Shown here piece by piece: positions 1-12,279 of a stretch of DNA of 64,000 nt. Made by a program: the position numbers and the translations under genes. Origin of the DNA: Dryomyza anilis (taxonomy: Eukaryota; Arthropoda; Insecta; Diptera; Dryomyzidae). The notes below the pieces were generated by a model, which did not search any database, was not told the DNA's origin, and saw only the letters and a program-made list of their open reading frames with translations. Within the stretch, counting starts at the first letter, position 1. Each line of letters begins with the position of its first letter. The stretch is from assembly GCA_951804985.1 (NCBI GenBank), contig OX638133.1, positions 13,102,501 to 13,166,500 on the forward strand, read 5' to 3'.

Positions 1-350
1 AATTCATTTTTCTGACGGTAGACAGCAGAATGCGCACCATGGTTGCCATGAATATGCAAACGCCAAAGAGTGGGGGAAGATAGAGTTTTACTCAGGTGCA
101 GAATCTTGAATAAAATAAAACTTTAAATATGAAAAAAAAAACGAAAGCTATGAATGTGAAATTGCACCAGAGGGAGAATAGAAAGAAACAACGTATGATT
201 TTTAAAATAATAAACATAGAAAAAAACCGACATTGTAGTAGTATATATTATTTAAAATTCTCTAAATTTACAAAAAGTTATAAAAGTGTTTATTTTAAAC
301 AATCACTGTTTAATTGTATTTTTAGCAGTAAATTTGTTTTTCTTAGGTCC

Positions 351-975
351 ATTTTTACAGTGCTAGTTTAAACTTAGTTTAAACTTTTGCACGTTTTTAA
401 ACATATACATGGTTCGAAATGTCCTTATATTTTATAGACATAAAGACAATTAGTAATCAATTAATATAATATTTTAAATATTTGTGACATATTGAACATA
501 GTTTAAACAAGTTTAAACTAAGTTAAAAATGAAAGTGTGACTGAAAATTGAATCTTAATAGCCTATATTATACCATTTAACCTACTTTCGATTGACTATA
601 ACAACAAAAAGTTTTATCTAATACCAATTTTCTTGATTTATCTTTTATTATCTTTTATTTATTGATTTATCTTTTCGAATTTTACAGTGCTAGTTTAAAC
701 TTAGTTTAAACTTTTGCACGTTTTTAAACATATACATGGTTCCTAATAAAAATAGCCGAATGTCATTATATTTTACAGATATAAAGACAATTAGTATTCG
801 ATTAATATTATATTTTAAATATTCGTGACATATACGTAATGGTATCTAGTTTAAACTAAGTTTAAATCAAAAATGTCACTGAAAAATTAAACCTTAAAAG
901 CCTATATTATACCATTTAACCTACTTTCGATTGACTATAACAACAAACAGTTTTATCTAATACCAATTTTCTATC
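351..975. repeat. Tandem duplication of about 330 bp
   Basis: A block starting TTTTACAGTGCTAGTTTAAA near 351 recurs near 681 with the same order of landmarks: the GCACGTTTTTAAACATATAC stretch, TTAATATxATATTTTAAATAT, and the string CCTATATTATACCATTTAAC followed by CTACTTTCGATTGACTATAA. The offset is about 330 bases and the copies differ mainly by small indels. Related TTTAAAC-rich sequence occurs again around 21950-22760, so this may be part of a dispersed family. I see no open frame of interest. Confidence 0.75.
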
Positions 976-1340
976 TGTTACATTTTATTAATATTATTTA
1001 TTAAGTTAACCCATTTTTCCCACGCACATTCTACAAACATATTTAAAAACTAATGTAGTATATTACAAAGTAGAGAAAAGAAAACCTGCACAGTGCTCTT
1101 CAAATACAAATTGCAAATAAATAATTTCAATCCGGATTTGTTGAAACCGTGCAGAGAAATCTATGGGCTGTTTGCCGTTTAGAACGTGAGGATCGAACGC
1201 CTCGCTGTAGTCTGTGAAATTTTGTTGTTTGCTGATTCTAATCCGCTGAATACGTCTTTTGCTGATCTTGTCGGTCGTTTGGTATGGTACACACACAGCA
1301 AACGATCAGGTCTACGATGACGTTGCCGACTGCAAATACC

Positions 1341-1410
1341 AATAATAATAATGATCATGATGATGTTGATGATGTTGATGATGGCAACCATGATGATGTT
1401 CATGATGGAG
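1341..1410. repeat. ATGATG-type microsatellite
   Basis: Imperfect runs of AAT then ATGATGTTG units. The bases before it (about 1140-1320) are of higher GC and unique in the window, but hold no convincing gene. From 1411 to about 2050 I see only unique AT-rich sequence. Confidence 0.7.
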
Positions 1411-2059
1411 TGCTACACAAGTAACCATGCATCATGGCCAATACAAAGTAACTGTTTATTCAACTTGAAAAACAGGCTCGCCAGGGTAGGAAATAAGTAA
1501 ACATGCGAAACAAGGTAGTAGTAACGTTTTTACGAATATTTTTAGTAGCAAAAATATTAATGGAAAATGTAGTAGAAAAAACGTATTTCAATGAAATTAT
1601 TAAAAACTCGAATTAAAATAATCCTGCAGTAAATCGTTTAAGATTTCATAAATTTGTGGCAAAATAAAATGTTTTTTTTAAACAAACCCAAACTAATATC
1701 AGAAATTTATCGAATTAAGTTAAGGTGTTCGTCTTTATAAATTGTACCAGGATCATGATCGAAAACCGATCATTGCATATTTATTTTGTCATAACACGAC
1801 CAGAAGAAATTTGATACGTCTTTGGCTTTAAAAAATCTATTAAAAACAAATGACGCATATTCATTAATAATTTAAAGTCGAGTTTAAAATAAAAATCATT
1901 TTTTTTTTATATTTACTTCTTTGTGAAACTGCCTAAAAAGAAGGCTCCTATTTTAAAGTTGGTTTTAAATGTCTTTGAATATGAGTCAATGCTTTTTAAA
2001 ATTGTATCTAGAGTACTCATACATTAAACCTGTTTTTATATACTATATATAAAAAAGGC

Positions 2060-2620
2060 GTACACAAAATGAAAATCATAAAAATGATGAATTTATTCAA
2101 TAATATTATGAATTTTCTATGAATTAACATGACTTATTGATGAATGCATTCATTCACACAAAAATAAAATCTACCAACAACCAGTATTCATCATATTGAT
2201 GAATTCTGTTCATTATACCATATATATTTAAATATCATAAATCTTATTAGAATTATAAATACATAAATGTGTAAATGGAGACAAATTTTAGTTCAAAATT
2301 TGATGTTATAAAAAATATTGAAAATGAAAAACATTGATAAAATACAATTTTAGTTTAATGAATGAAATCATCAATATGATGAATACTGATTTTTGGTTTT
2401 CGAAAATCAATTTGAAGAACTCTTTCGTTCAATACATTGAATATTTCTTCAACACAATGAATATGACTCGTCATATTGATGAAGAAAATCATAATATCAA
2501 TGAATAAATTAAACTTTTTTTGTAAATTGTTCATAATATTTATGAATATAATATTCGATATGATGAATATTGTATAACTAATATTTTTTTTTCAGAATGA
2601 ATTAATTAATGGAAAATTTT
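2060..2620. mobile_element. TGATGAA/TTCATCA palindromic repeat family, copy 1
   Basis: The segment is built from repeated short inverted words such as ATTCATCATATTGATGAATT and ATGATGAATATTG, with ATTTATGAATATAATATTC near the 3' end. The same words in similar order recur at 17195-17510, 18180-18735 (split by a SINE), 31540-31720 and 60860-61180. I infer a decayed foldback or MITE family. The ends are not clear, and no coding capacity is seen. The following 2621-3080 is homopolymer-rich DNA with nothing recognisable. Confidence 0.55.
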
Positions 2621-3082
2621 TATACGAAAAAGTTGATTGTTTATTCAATCGTGTGATTCAGGCTTAAGAAAATAATTCAAAAAATGTCCTTAAAAAAAAA
2701 TCAAAAAAATAAATCTTGTTTTAAAAAAAATTATCTGATAAAAAAATTTATCAAAAAAAACATAATTTTTTTTTGAAAAAAAAAATATCCAAAATAAAGA
2801 ACTACTTAAGAACTGAGAAGTATGAAAAAAATATGAACGAAAAAAAATATTTTTATTGAAATTAAGTTTGATTAACGCATTCTCCAATATAATGTTTGTT
2901 ATGTTTATTTTTTTCGACAGTTACCTATTTATGATCGCATTCATAACATTGATGTCGTTAGTTATTATTATTATGACTGGTTCTTTAATAGGATAAACAT
3001 GGTGTAAAAAATGGAATACATCAATTTCATGTACATTTCTTTTTCTGGGTATATTTAGTTTGGTCATCCATTTATAACACTA

Positions 3083-3502
3083 CCCTAGTAGAAATTTTGG
3101 TAAGGCCATGGTCATGAAGTGATCATGTCATTATTTGAAATGATCGGGATATGACGAGGCCCATAATGTCCTTGTAACGCAGTGTCCTGATCATGTACTG
3201 ACCTCAGGCCATGATCATGTACTGATCGGGCAATTCCCCATTTTATTATTTACCCGACAATTGACTTGTCAGAGCCCGAGCATAATAGGGTTTCTCTCAT
3301 TAAATCTCGATCATTGTCTGATGCTAATTTCGTTATGAGGAACAAATAATGTAGCTATGATCGGGAACATTGACTGTTTAGATAATGTAAACCCTGCTAT
3401 GGTAAGCATGAAAATGGCAATGATCATATTTTCTTTAATAGGGCTTACCCAACGAAAACCCGATCATTTCCAGATGGCGCATCGGGCAAATTTCTACTAG
3501 GG
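3083..3502 (+). mobile_element. MITE with CCCTAGTAGAAATTT termini, copy 1
   Basis: The 420-bp unit begins CCCTAGTAGAAATTT and ends with its exact inverse complement AAATTTCTACTAGGG, a 15-bp perfect terminal inverted repeat. The interior is rich in GATCATG/ATGATCGGG words and has no open frame, so the element is non-autonomous. Other copies are at 13151-13542 (same strand) and 44532-44959 (inverted). I cannot find a clear target-site duplication, so the transposase superfamily is undetermined. Confidence 0.8.
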
Positions 3503-3750
3503 TCAGAGGGAAACGTGGTTGGTATACAATAGTATACATATTCTTGATAAGTGACACAAATTGAGTCGATTAAAGGTCATTCGTCAATACTTTCCGTATG
3601 TTTGTGACTCAGTCAGTTCACTGCAATCACGATGTTAGAAAAACTAATAGCAATAGATCAGTGAAACTCACAATATAGATTGTATAAAAAAAGTAGTATT
3701 AAAAATGGACGTAATCGGTCCCCCTTTAACTAAGTGCTATTTTATCACTT

Positions 3751-3780
3751 CCCTAGTAGAAATTTACCATATTAAGGTAT
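3751..3780 (+). mobile_element. Solo terminus of the CCCTAGTAG MITE
   Basis: CCCTAGTAGAAATTT occurs here without its partner; a tRNA-derived SINE follows directly. The rest of the element was probably lost or is too diverged to see. A weak second remnant with the internal words CCCGATCATGGCC and TTTCTACTA is near 22135-22160. Confidence 0.5.
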
Positions 3781-4080
3781 GCCGCGGTAGCTCAGTGGTT
3801 AGTGCATTGTACTGCGAGCCGAAAGGTCCCCGGTACAAGCCTGGACTGGGGCTAACAACATCATTTCATAGAAACATTTTTCTATACCGCGCTACCTCTC
3901 GTCAGTAAATGGCAAACCTACGAGAGTAAAACATTGCCTATGAAAAGCTCTCACCCGCCGTTCGGATTCGCCAATAAACTGTAGGTCCCACCACTTTGAG
4001 TACAATTTTGAAACGCACAGCTCAAAATGGTGAGAGAGCTCGGCCGAAGTTCTATACAGGACTGTAGCGCCAAACTATTA
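3781..4080 (+). mobile_element. tRNA-derived SINE, copy 1
   Basis: The 5' part is tRNA-like and carries an RNA polymerase III A box (TAGCTCAGTGG) and, about 50 bases later, a B box (here GGTACAAGCC, one change from GGTTCAAGCC). A tRNA-unrelated body of about 230 bases follows, ending in CAAACTATTATTAT. The insertion is flanked by TAAGGTAT at 3773-3780 and 4084-4091, a target-site duplication as expected from LINE-driven retroposition. The following 4092-6170 contains no gene or repeat I can support, apart from long T runs near 5230-5270. Confidence 0.88.
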
Positions 4081-6174
4081 TTATAAGGTATACATGATAA
4101 TTATCAAAATAAAATAATCAACTTCCAATCATGGTCGTATCACAAATTATATTAGGAATAATTCGATTACGGTTTCAATTTAAAGTTTTATTAATAAATG
4201 GTATCGGAATAGGGTTTCGGTTTTTATATTTTTGTCCATATATTCCCAAGTATAAAGTTCTTTTCCGATATCCCAACGAAATTTTTGCTTTTGAGGTGTT
4301 TTAGGAATTATTGAGTTGTTTATAACTTAGAACAGAGTTGATTCATTGTGTTGTTACGAGATAACGAAATATATGCTTCGACGATCTCGTACTAATTTTA
4401 TATGGACAATTTTACGGTCGACAGAGATCTAACCAACTAATCGAAATTATATCAAAACTAGAAATATTCGAATAGATTCTCTTTAAAAATTCATAATTTT
4501 GAAATAATCAAAAAAAAAAAACGATTTAGAAATAACATGGTCGAAAAAAATAATCTTATCGTTATATAGCAAAATATGTTTTTGTTTAAACGAATTATAT
4601 ATATATTTTTGTAGGCCCTTTGATGTTCTAATATTTATTCAATACTGCGTCTTTGATTAAACGATACAGAATTGGGTGTATTGTGTAATTTTGGAAGTTT
4701 GTGCTGGATTGAACCCTACTTGTATTCATTGTACTATTTAAAAAAATGAAATATATTCAAAATAGGGGGACAATTTTGTATTGAAGGTAACACTGGTATT
4801 TTTGAAATATATAACTTTTTTTTAATTTTTCTGTATTATGAGAAAAACGAAAATAAAAATAAAATGTATACAGAAAATAATTGAATATTACAGAGTTTAA
4901 GATCATACAACATCTGAGCACAGACAGTAAATATATTATTTTATCCTTTTTTTCATAATAAAGCTAGCTTCTCTTCAATTTTTGCTACTTGTTCAACACC
5001 AGTCTTAAAATATATTTCATTATTAACAATTATTTCTATATAAATAACAAAAAAAGAAATCACGACTTAATAAATATTTTAATAAAAATTTTAAATTCCA
5101 TTTTCTTAGTATTTTTGTTATTATCGCATACGCTTCGTTGCAGCTCCACATTTGACCCTGCCTGCCCCATGGTTGGTATTTTTGACTTTTAGCACAAAAG
5201 GAAGTCGAGCATTTTTTATCTTTAGGTTTTACAATTTTTTTTTTAATATATTTTTTTTTTTTTTTTGCCTCCCTAAATTCATTTTCTGTGCGCACGCTGT
5301 GTGTGCAACGCATAAAATAGAAATGCACTGAATTGGAAACAAATTGAGGCAGTTATGCTTGAGTTTTTCGAACTTTTAAACTTCACTTTCAGTGCTTTAT
5401 GGTAATGTGCTGGATTTTTATTTTTTCCCTACTACTCTGCTGTGGTTTTTGTTGTTTGGCAAGAGGAAAGTCCACTCCACTGTTGAACGCACAAATGAAC
5501 GATCTGTTGTTAAGAAAAAAATATAATATATATGGCATTTATAATGGCCATCAAATACTCGGCTTGTATGGCATTATATAAAGCACAAATTGCAAGAAGA
5601 AAGCAAATTAGTAGTAAAAACCAAAAGAACAATATGTGCGAGCTCATGCAGAACCTATTTAAGCTGATTTAAAAGGGGTTTTAAGTTTAGGCTAAAGTTA
5701 ACGAAATAAATATAACTCAATCGGTGATTTTTTTAATATTTGTTTTAGGCAATACTGCATTAAACATCGAGAAGTTACTAAGCATTTTGTGTTAATTATG
5801 CGTAGTATATACAAACTTTTTATAATAAATTATAAAATATAGATATATTTCATAACTGGTTTCATTAGAAATGAAATGTTAAAAGAAATGAACTTTAGAT
5901 TTAGCTGTATTCGAAGTTGCGGTTTAGTGTACAAAACAATGCCAACATTTTTACTAAAAAATATTATTAAACATGGCTGAAAACTATGTAGGTTGGGTCA
6001 CATGGGGAATTTTGAAGTAGGGACATTATTTTACAAATTAACCCACGCTCAGGTGATACCCCTATTCATGCAATGCACAATGTTGATAAAACTAAAAGAT
6101 TATAAGTTATTCTGAGGGAGGATAGATGGAGTAGTGTCTGTCGGATGTTCTTTTTTTAACTTTCCAATATAAAA

Positions 6175-6315
6175 TATGTCGCAGAGAGATTGTTCCACGG
6201 AAGTATGGTACGACTAAGGAACGAATTGTCTCTGTAATGCGTGGCTCTGTTGAAAATCTACGGGATTACCTGGGCTAGGTTCAATACCCGAGTAGTGCAA
6301 GAGAACCTGATAAAA
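6175..6315 (-). pseudogene. Jockey-like retrotransposon fragment, 3' part
   Basis: The minus strand matches the C-terminal part of the jockey-like element at 52.9-54.1 kb: the plus-strand words GATTGTTxCAC, AATGCGTGGxTCTGTTGA and GGTTCxATxCCCGAGTAG are shared in the same order. In that family this region lies after the reverse transcriptase domain (the RLWNNLP-type segment). It is a short decayed fragment with stops. Confidence 0.6.
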
Positions 6316-6319
6316 TAAA

Positions 6320-6715
6320 ACCGTGTATTTCCCTCGAACCGTGTATTTATCTCGAATTTGTAATCAGGAACTATAACCATTTTGAATATCGATTCTGGTT
6401 CCAAGATTTTGAAAACAGTGGTTCAGATTCCAGTTCTAACAACAAAAAAATATGCATATGTGGGTTCCGATTCCGGTTCCACACATTTTTTTAATAACGT
6501 TCCAATGACGGTTTCGGTTTCAAACCTTTAAACGGTCCCTGTTCTTTGCGGTCTCTGACAAGAACTAAAACCCTATTGGTTCTATGATTTATAAAATAGC
6601 GGTCCCTGTTTCGATTCCGGTTCCAACCAATAAAATTATATGGGTTTCGATTTCGGTACCGGTTGCACACATTTTCTTAATAAAGTTTCTTATTCCTGTT
6701 CTTAGCGGTCTCTGA
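6320..6715. repeat. Duplicated GATTCCGGTTCC-rich insert
   Basis: Two related blocks about 160 bases apart share TTCCGGTTCCAxACATTTT-like and GCGGTCTCTGA words. They separate the two halves of the jockey-like fragment around them, so I infer a later insertion or local expansion. No coding capacity. Confidence 0.45.
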
Positions 6716-6870
6716 TTGTAATACTCATAAAAGAGGCTTACACACCTTACGAATCTTCGATGCTTAAGAGAACAATTGGAAGAATGAAATATTTTGGTCC
6801 CCCAATAGAACATATTGCACGTTCTTGGATTTGTTACCGAAACTCCAAAGATGATTTTGAGACCCAAAGA
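6716..6870 (-). pseudogene. Jockey-like retrotransposon fragment, 5' part
   Basis: Minus-strand translation gives SKSSLEF, a stop, QIQERAICSIG, and in a neighbouring frame SLKHRRFVRCVSLFYEYY. These match in order the SKSSLEFLDRIQQRAIYLIG and SLEHRRTVGCV segments of the element at 53.7-53.8 kb. The fragment has an in-frame stop and a frameshift. It precedes the 6175-6315 fragment in element order, so the two are one insertion interrupted by about 400 bases. Confidence 0.6.
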
Positions 6871-7289
6871 CCAAATGTGAGTATATTTTCCATCATATGC
6901 CGAATTTATGTGATATAGACAGTGTGTAATGTAGCAGGAGTGAATTATGACTCACACTGTTTTATAAAATCTAGGCATTTGGTCGCTTATTTAGACACAA
7001 CAAATATATGATCGTTCCAACGGAGGTCATATTCAATTGAAATGAACAGAACGTCAAAAGCAGCTGAGTCCGCAATATTCACAGTAACTATATTTAGGGG
7101 AGAGAGAGAGATGAATATATTCTTCTGTTAGATAAGTAGACTAACAGACATTGCTAGATACCAATCGGAGATTGTGTAATTCATAGTGCGCCTTTTACTC
7201 TCAATCTTCAAAAAGTTTGGTCGGTTGTTGAACGAATGTGAATGACAAATAAGACTATCATCTATAGGAGAATGTTTGAGTACCCATAA

Positions 7290-7530
7290 GGATATTTCCT
7301 GGGCTTCCAAATGCGACACTCGCACGCCTATAACTTTGATATTTCGAAGGAAAATTAATGAATTGACTTGATTTTTGTACAAGTAGTATTTAACTAGTAC
7401 TAAACATATGGGCATTTCCTGGGGTTCCTGACGGGACATTTGTACGCTTAAAACTTAAATATCTGTAAGGAAAATTAATGAATTTTGTTGAGTGCATGTA
7501 GTATTTAAATAGGACTAAACATCTGCAAAA
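7290..7530. repeat. Tandem duplication of about 110-120 bp
   Basis: Two units each contain GGAAAATTAATGAATT followed about 35-45 bases later by GTAGTATTTAA and ACTAAACAT. The copies also share GGGCATTTCCTGG / TTTCCTGGG words. From 7531 to 9236 I see only AT-rich DNA with a few GGACGGG/GTACGGGACA words, and no gene. Confidence 0.5.
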
Positions 7531-9250
7531 AATTATATAATTCTTTATAGTAGATCAAAAGATAAAAAAAAAATAAAGGGCGTTCCGGACGGGGCAAAAA
7601 AGGAAGTAAATATTGAGGTTAATATGGATATTCCAAAATTCAGCGAATATTGTGTACAAATGATTTTTTTGAAATATTTTAAAAAATATTTCAAATGATT
7701 TGCTTTATTTTTGTATTTACACATTGATTCCCAAGTTTATAATTTTTTCATAATAAATCACAGAACTGGACAAAAAATTCCGTATAGAAATTATCAGTAC
7801 GATTTTTATTTTAAAAATACTTTTTGCGTATAATATATTTTTTTGAATTATCTCTGAACATAGCTGAGACAATTTACTTTATTTTTGTTTATATACACTT
7901 TGTTCCTAAAGTGTATAGTTATTTCGTAATAAATCGCAGAATAATTCCGGACGTTCCGTATGGAAATGTAAACTACGATTTTTTTGCTAAAAATAATTTT
8001 GTTTATGACAATATCAATAATCATTATTACGAAATGAAAAGTAACCCAGTAGTAAATTTCAGGCGCAAGAAGCTATGCTAGCACTGATTCTCAAGCAGAT
8101 AGAACCCCTTCCCGACTAAATTATTTCCTTTCTTCTTTTTTTATATGAAATGAACATTTTTGCAGGACTTCCCTATTCGTTTCTCAGAGAACGGGTCTTA
8201 GAAGGTCTCACAAAATAGTTTGACCTATTACTGTTAGCATTCCATTAGAAGATGAGCTAGCAGTGCTTCGCTTTTGTATTTAAAAAAATATTAGAAATAG
8301 TCACCCAATCGATTGGCGCTGATTCTTTAGAAGGTGTGCTGGAAGTACACTAACTTCAGTGATGGCAGAATGTGTATTGAGCATGCTAAGAAATTGTTAT
8401 AGCCGGGCTTCTACAGGCAAGGCGTGGACAAATTTACTACTGGGAATATACTATTCAAATTTATAGATGTTTTTAAAGTTTTTTAATTTTTTTTTTATTA
8501 CTTTTTTTGAAAACTTTTTTTTATTTTTTATATTTTTTATACTGTAGTTTTACACTTTTGGTACTCAAAGTTCCGTACGGGACAGATTTCAATTAGCTGT
8601 CAAAAATTTTCTAAAATTACTAGGAAAATGATATTTACATTTTTGGAAATGCCGAGGAAATTCAGTCTTGGAAACAGAGGATTCAACAAAATTCAGTTTA
8701 CTGTGGTAATAAATATATCCTTTAGGTTCTGGGCGGGACATCGAAAACCCTTATACAAAAATCGAAATTTTTTCGTTATCTTAGTTTGGATCATTATTTT
8801 TAAGCTTTAGAAATAATTATTAATGTTACCTGAAAAAAGAGAAAATAATATTTTGTATCTGTATGACTTTCAAATTATTTAATTTAGTTACTCAAAGTAT
8901 ATGAACAATTGGTATATTTACATGTTGTATAGTAACGTTATGCCCATTTTTTGTACGTTACCCTTAATGGAATAGAATTTTCTTTTCAGTTTTTTTAAGA
9001 TTCACATATTTAAGATTACAAAGTTATTTAAAAGATTTGAGCAATTTGAATTTTCGACGTTTTTCTGAAAAAGCCCTTATTTACGAATAGAAAGGTGTAG
9101 GTACCGAATTCGGATTTTTTTTTTTAGATTATCAAAAACAAAACAGCAACATTTTATTAATACTACCATAAAATATATGGATTTATTTAAATAATTGTGT
9201 CGAAATAATCGGTTTCTACGCATATTTTAATATAATTAATAATTTCAGTA

Positions 9251-9553
9251 GCCGCGGTAGCTCAGTGGTTAGTGCGTTGGACTGCGAGCCGAAAGGTCCC
9301 CGGTTCAAGCCTGGACTGGGGCTAACAACATCTTTTCATAGAAACATTTTTCTATACCGCGCTACCTCTCGTCAGTAAATGGCAAACCTACGAGAGTAAA
9401 ACCATTGCCTATGAAAAGCTCTCACCCGCCGTTCGGATTCGGCAATAAACTGTAGGTCCCACCACGTTGAGTACAAATATAACACGCACAACTCAAATGG
9501 TGAGAGAGCTCGGCCGAAGTTCTATACAGGACTGTAGCGCCAAACTATATATA
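9251..9553 (+). mobile_element. tRNA-derived SINE, copy 2
   Basis: The copy is full length with intact A box (TAGCTCAGTGG) and B box (GGTTCAAGCC), the tRNA-unrelated body, and an AT-rich tail ending CAAACTATAT. It is bounded by a perfect 13-bp target-site duplication TAATAATTTCAGT at 9237-9249 and 9554-9566. The intact promoter boxes and perfect duplication suggest that it is among the younger insertions here. Confidence 0.92.
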
Positions 9554-9574
9554 TAATAATTTCAGTTATTCATC

Positions 9575-9820
9575 CCCCAGACAAAATTTTCGGAAGGGTC
9601 TAGGTATTTTTGAAACATTTTTTCGACATATTTCAAACAGACAAACGCGGAGTTTGTATCAAAAGTTGTCTGTTTTCTGCCCTTTCCCCATATATGGCGT
9701 GAATCTGCCATAAAAATTTACAACCTGCTATACACTTCCCAAAATATTCTATTTATCTGTGCGTGTGCTGGAAATATGCCCGAAATATCCCAAAAAAATT
9801 ATAAAAATTTTGTCTCGGGT
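9575..9820 (+). mobile_element. MITE with CCCCAGACAAAATTTT termini, copy 1
   Basis: The unit starts CCCCAGACAAAATTTT and ends AAAATTTTGTCTCGGG, near-perfect inverted termini of about 15 bases. Inside are TTTCGACATATTTCAAACAG and CTGTCTGTTTTCTGCC-type words plus ACAACCTGCTATACACTT. Copies recur at 33826-34082, about 34100-34295, 36754-37000 and 37004-37214. No coding capacity. Confidence 0.75.
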
Positions 9821-10226
9821 ACTTATTAAAAAAAACAAATTTTAATTAGAACTTAAGCAAAGTTTTATTAATATTAACCAAAGCCATTTTCTTAAAAAAC
9901 ACATCAAATGCTAGAAAACTTACTGAATAAAAATTCTGTTTATAATTCCCACTTAAAAGAGATAACAATCAGCTGAAGGCCTTGAAGCTGTCTTTCCCCC
10001 ACAAGGTCAACACGAAAGTAAGTCAATTAAATAATGAAAATGTCAACTTAAAATATATTCTAAGCAGTACTAAAAAAAAAAGACAGACAAATCGAAAACA
10101 CAACCAATGACTGTGAGACAAACCGCGGATAGACAAGGTGATGAGACTGCCAGACAAACAGCTATATGGACAAATATAACCAAAGACAGCGAGATATACA
10201 GAAAGACAGACATATAGAAATACTAC

Positions 10227-10760
10227 TCAAGGCATTAATAAGATCCGTGTGACCAAAGGTTTGAATAGAGCGCGCGACGGTTGGCACGAGAGCCAAGTCT
10301 TCCGCCACGATTTGCGCCAATTTCTGTGGCTTGTCTTGCAATGGTTTGAGCTTCTTTTTGCTGCGTTTTCTTTGTATTTTTTTTTTGCAAAGTCAACCAA
10401 GTAATACAAACTACTAGATATTCAATACGGTTACAACAACAAATAGACTTTATAATGGTGAAATAAAATAAAAATAATAGTAAAAAACGAACAAAAAAAC
10501 AGTGCCACTCATATTGGCTCTGAGCCGGAATCTTGTGGTTCTGCCGGTTCGGTGCGGTTCGGTTCAGTTCGGTTTGGCTCTTTGCGTCAGTCGCTGTGGC
10601 TGAATGTGTGCAAGTTTTTCTTGGTTGACTCGTTGACTATATGGATGTCTGTCCGACTGTGTATTGCTTGATTGTATTCAACATCAAATACAACTTCGAC
10701 TTCCACTGCAGCATCAGCTTCATTGGCTTTATCGACTTTTGGTCTTTTCTTTATTTTTTT
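10227..10760. other. Higher-GC unique block, function unknown
   Basis: This block stands out from the AT-rich surroundings. On the minus strand, 10227-10390 is open in more than one frame; one frame reads EIGANRGGRLGSRANRRALY and another KLAQIVAEDLALVPTVARS, both protein-like. I could not place convincing splice sites, so I do not call an exon. The remainder (10500-10760) has GGTTCGGTGCGGTTCGGTTC words and is non-coding. It could be an unrecognised exon, a noncoding RNA or a regulatory element. The rest of 9821-12279 shows nothing I can name. Confidence 0.25.
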
Positions 10761-12279
10761 TTTCTTAAATTTTTTTCTTTAATTTTTTTTTTCTTAGTTG
10801 GTTAAAACAACAAATTTGGCATGTTGTTGTTGTTGGCTATTGCGCTGAAGGAAAATAAGAAATAAAATAATCACAATAAAAATATAGACGGCCAAATCTG
10901 GAAAGTTGTTTGGCCAGTTTGTATGGATTTTTATTATGTTTCACTACTACTTTTATTGTGTGTTTTTTTATGTTTGCATTTAGTTAAATGTTTAGTTTTT
11001 ACTTTTGTTATTTTGCAAAAATTGAATTAAGTTATTCAAAAAAATTAGCAACTAATTCTAAATTTTTAATATTTGATTTAATAATGTAATTTAAAATCAC
11101 TTGAACTCATTAAAAATCGGTTTAATGCACCATTAATGTCAGTAACACCTAAACGAGATTTTTATTTAAATCGATTTATAAATTTCAACTCTTTCGAAAA
11201 CTTGCTGCATGTTCATGAATTTTTGGACGTTCGAACATGCCGGCTAAACGTGTTTCAAAGACAGAGTCCAAAGACCCAACAATAAATGTTTTCAGCAAAC
11301 TGCAAAAACTAAAAATTTTAAATTTAAATAACTAAAAGGTAACCAAAAATTATTTATTATGCAAAAACGAAAAAAAAAAAAAAACGATTTTGCACAAAAT
11401 TTTGCTGTTGATGATTCAACAATATCCATACAACAAATACAGCGTTGGCAAAAAAACTAAATAAGGCTTAAAGCAAAATCATTGAAAAAAGTGCAACTAA
11501 AACCCGATTTCACTCGTTGGACTGGCGACCACAGAACATTTCAAGTCTCTTCACATTCATGGTGCGCATGCGCACAACAACTACATAAATAACAACAACA
11601 TCATCAACATCAACAACAACCACACAAAATTGTGGTAAGCTTCTCGAGTTACGACTAAAATGTTGTTACTCTCTTGCTTTTGTTGTTATTGTTTCTATTG
11701 GCACCACCACTATTTGACACACATTAATGTGAAACTCAACTAATTTCAATTTTGTAAAATTTTTATCAATTCTATGTGTTTTAGCATTCGACAAATAATA
11801 TAGAGTTTTAATATTAAATAACCAACATTTTGAACTGTACCCAATTAACAAGATTTTAAATAATTTGTCTTAAATCTTGATAAAAAAAAATCTATTTCCA
11901 AATTAAATATATTAAAATTGACATTCCAACGAATGAATGAAATTTGAATTCGATTGAAATACTTTTTTTTAAGTGGTGTATTGAAAATTTTAATTTTGTA
12001 AAAGTCAACAATAAATTTAATTAATCTAAAATATACGTTTTCGATAGCAAAACCTTGTACTAAATAAATTTGGTTTCGACGAACTCTGCAAACTATTTGA
12101 CGATAACTCAAAATTGAATTTTGTGTTCTTTTGAATTTTTGTCAAAAAAAAATCAATTTTTCTGCAAAAAAATGTATTTATCACAATTTTTAATATCTCG
12201 ATATCTATATTGACAAAAACCACGATATAATTCTAAATAGGTTCATTATTATCCAAAACCCTACCAACAATTTGATGTA

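Noticed and set aside
3781..3860. Functional tRNA gene at the head of the SINE copies
   Set aside because: Only the A and B boxes are tRNA-like. The same head and a 230-base body recur at many sites with target-site duplications, so they are SINEs, not tRNA genes.
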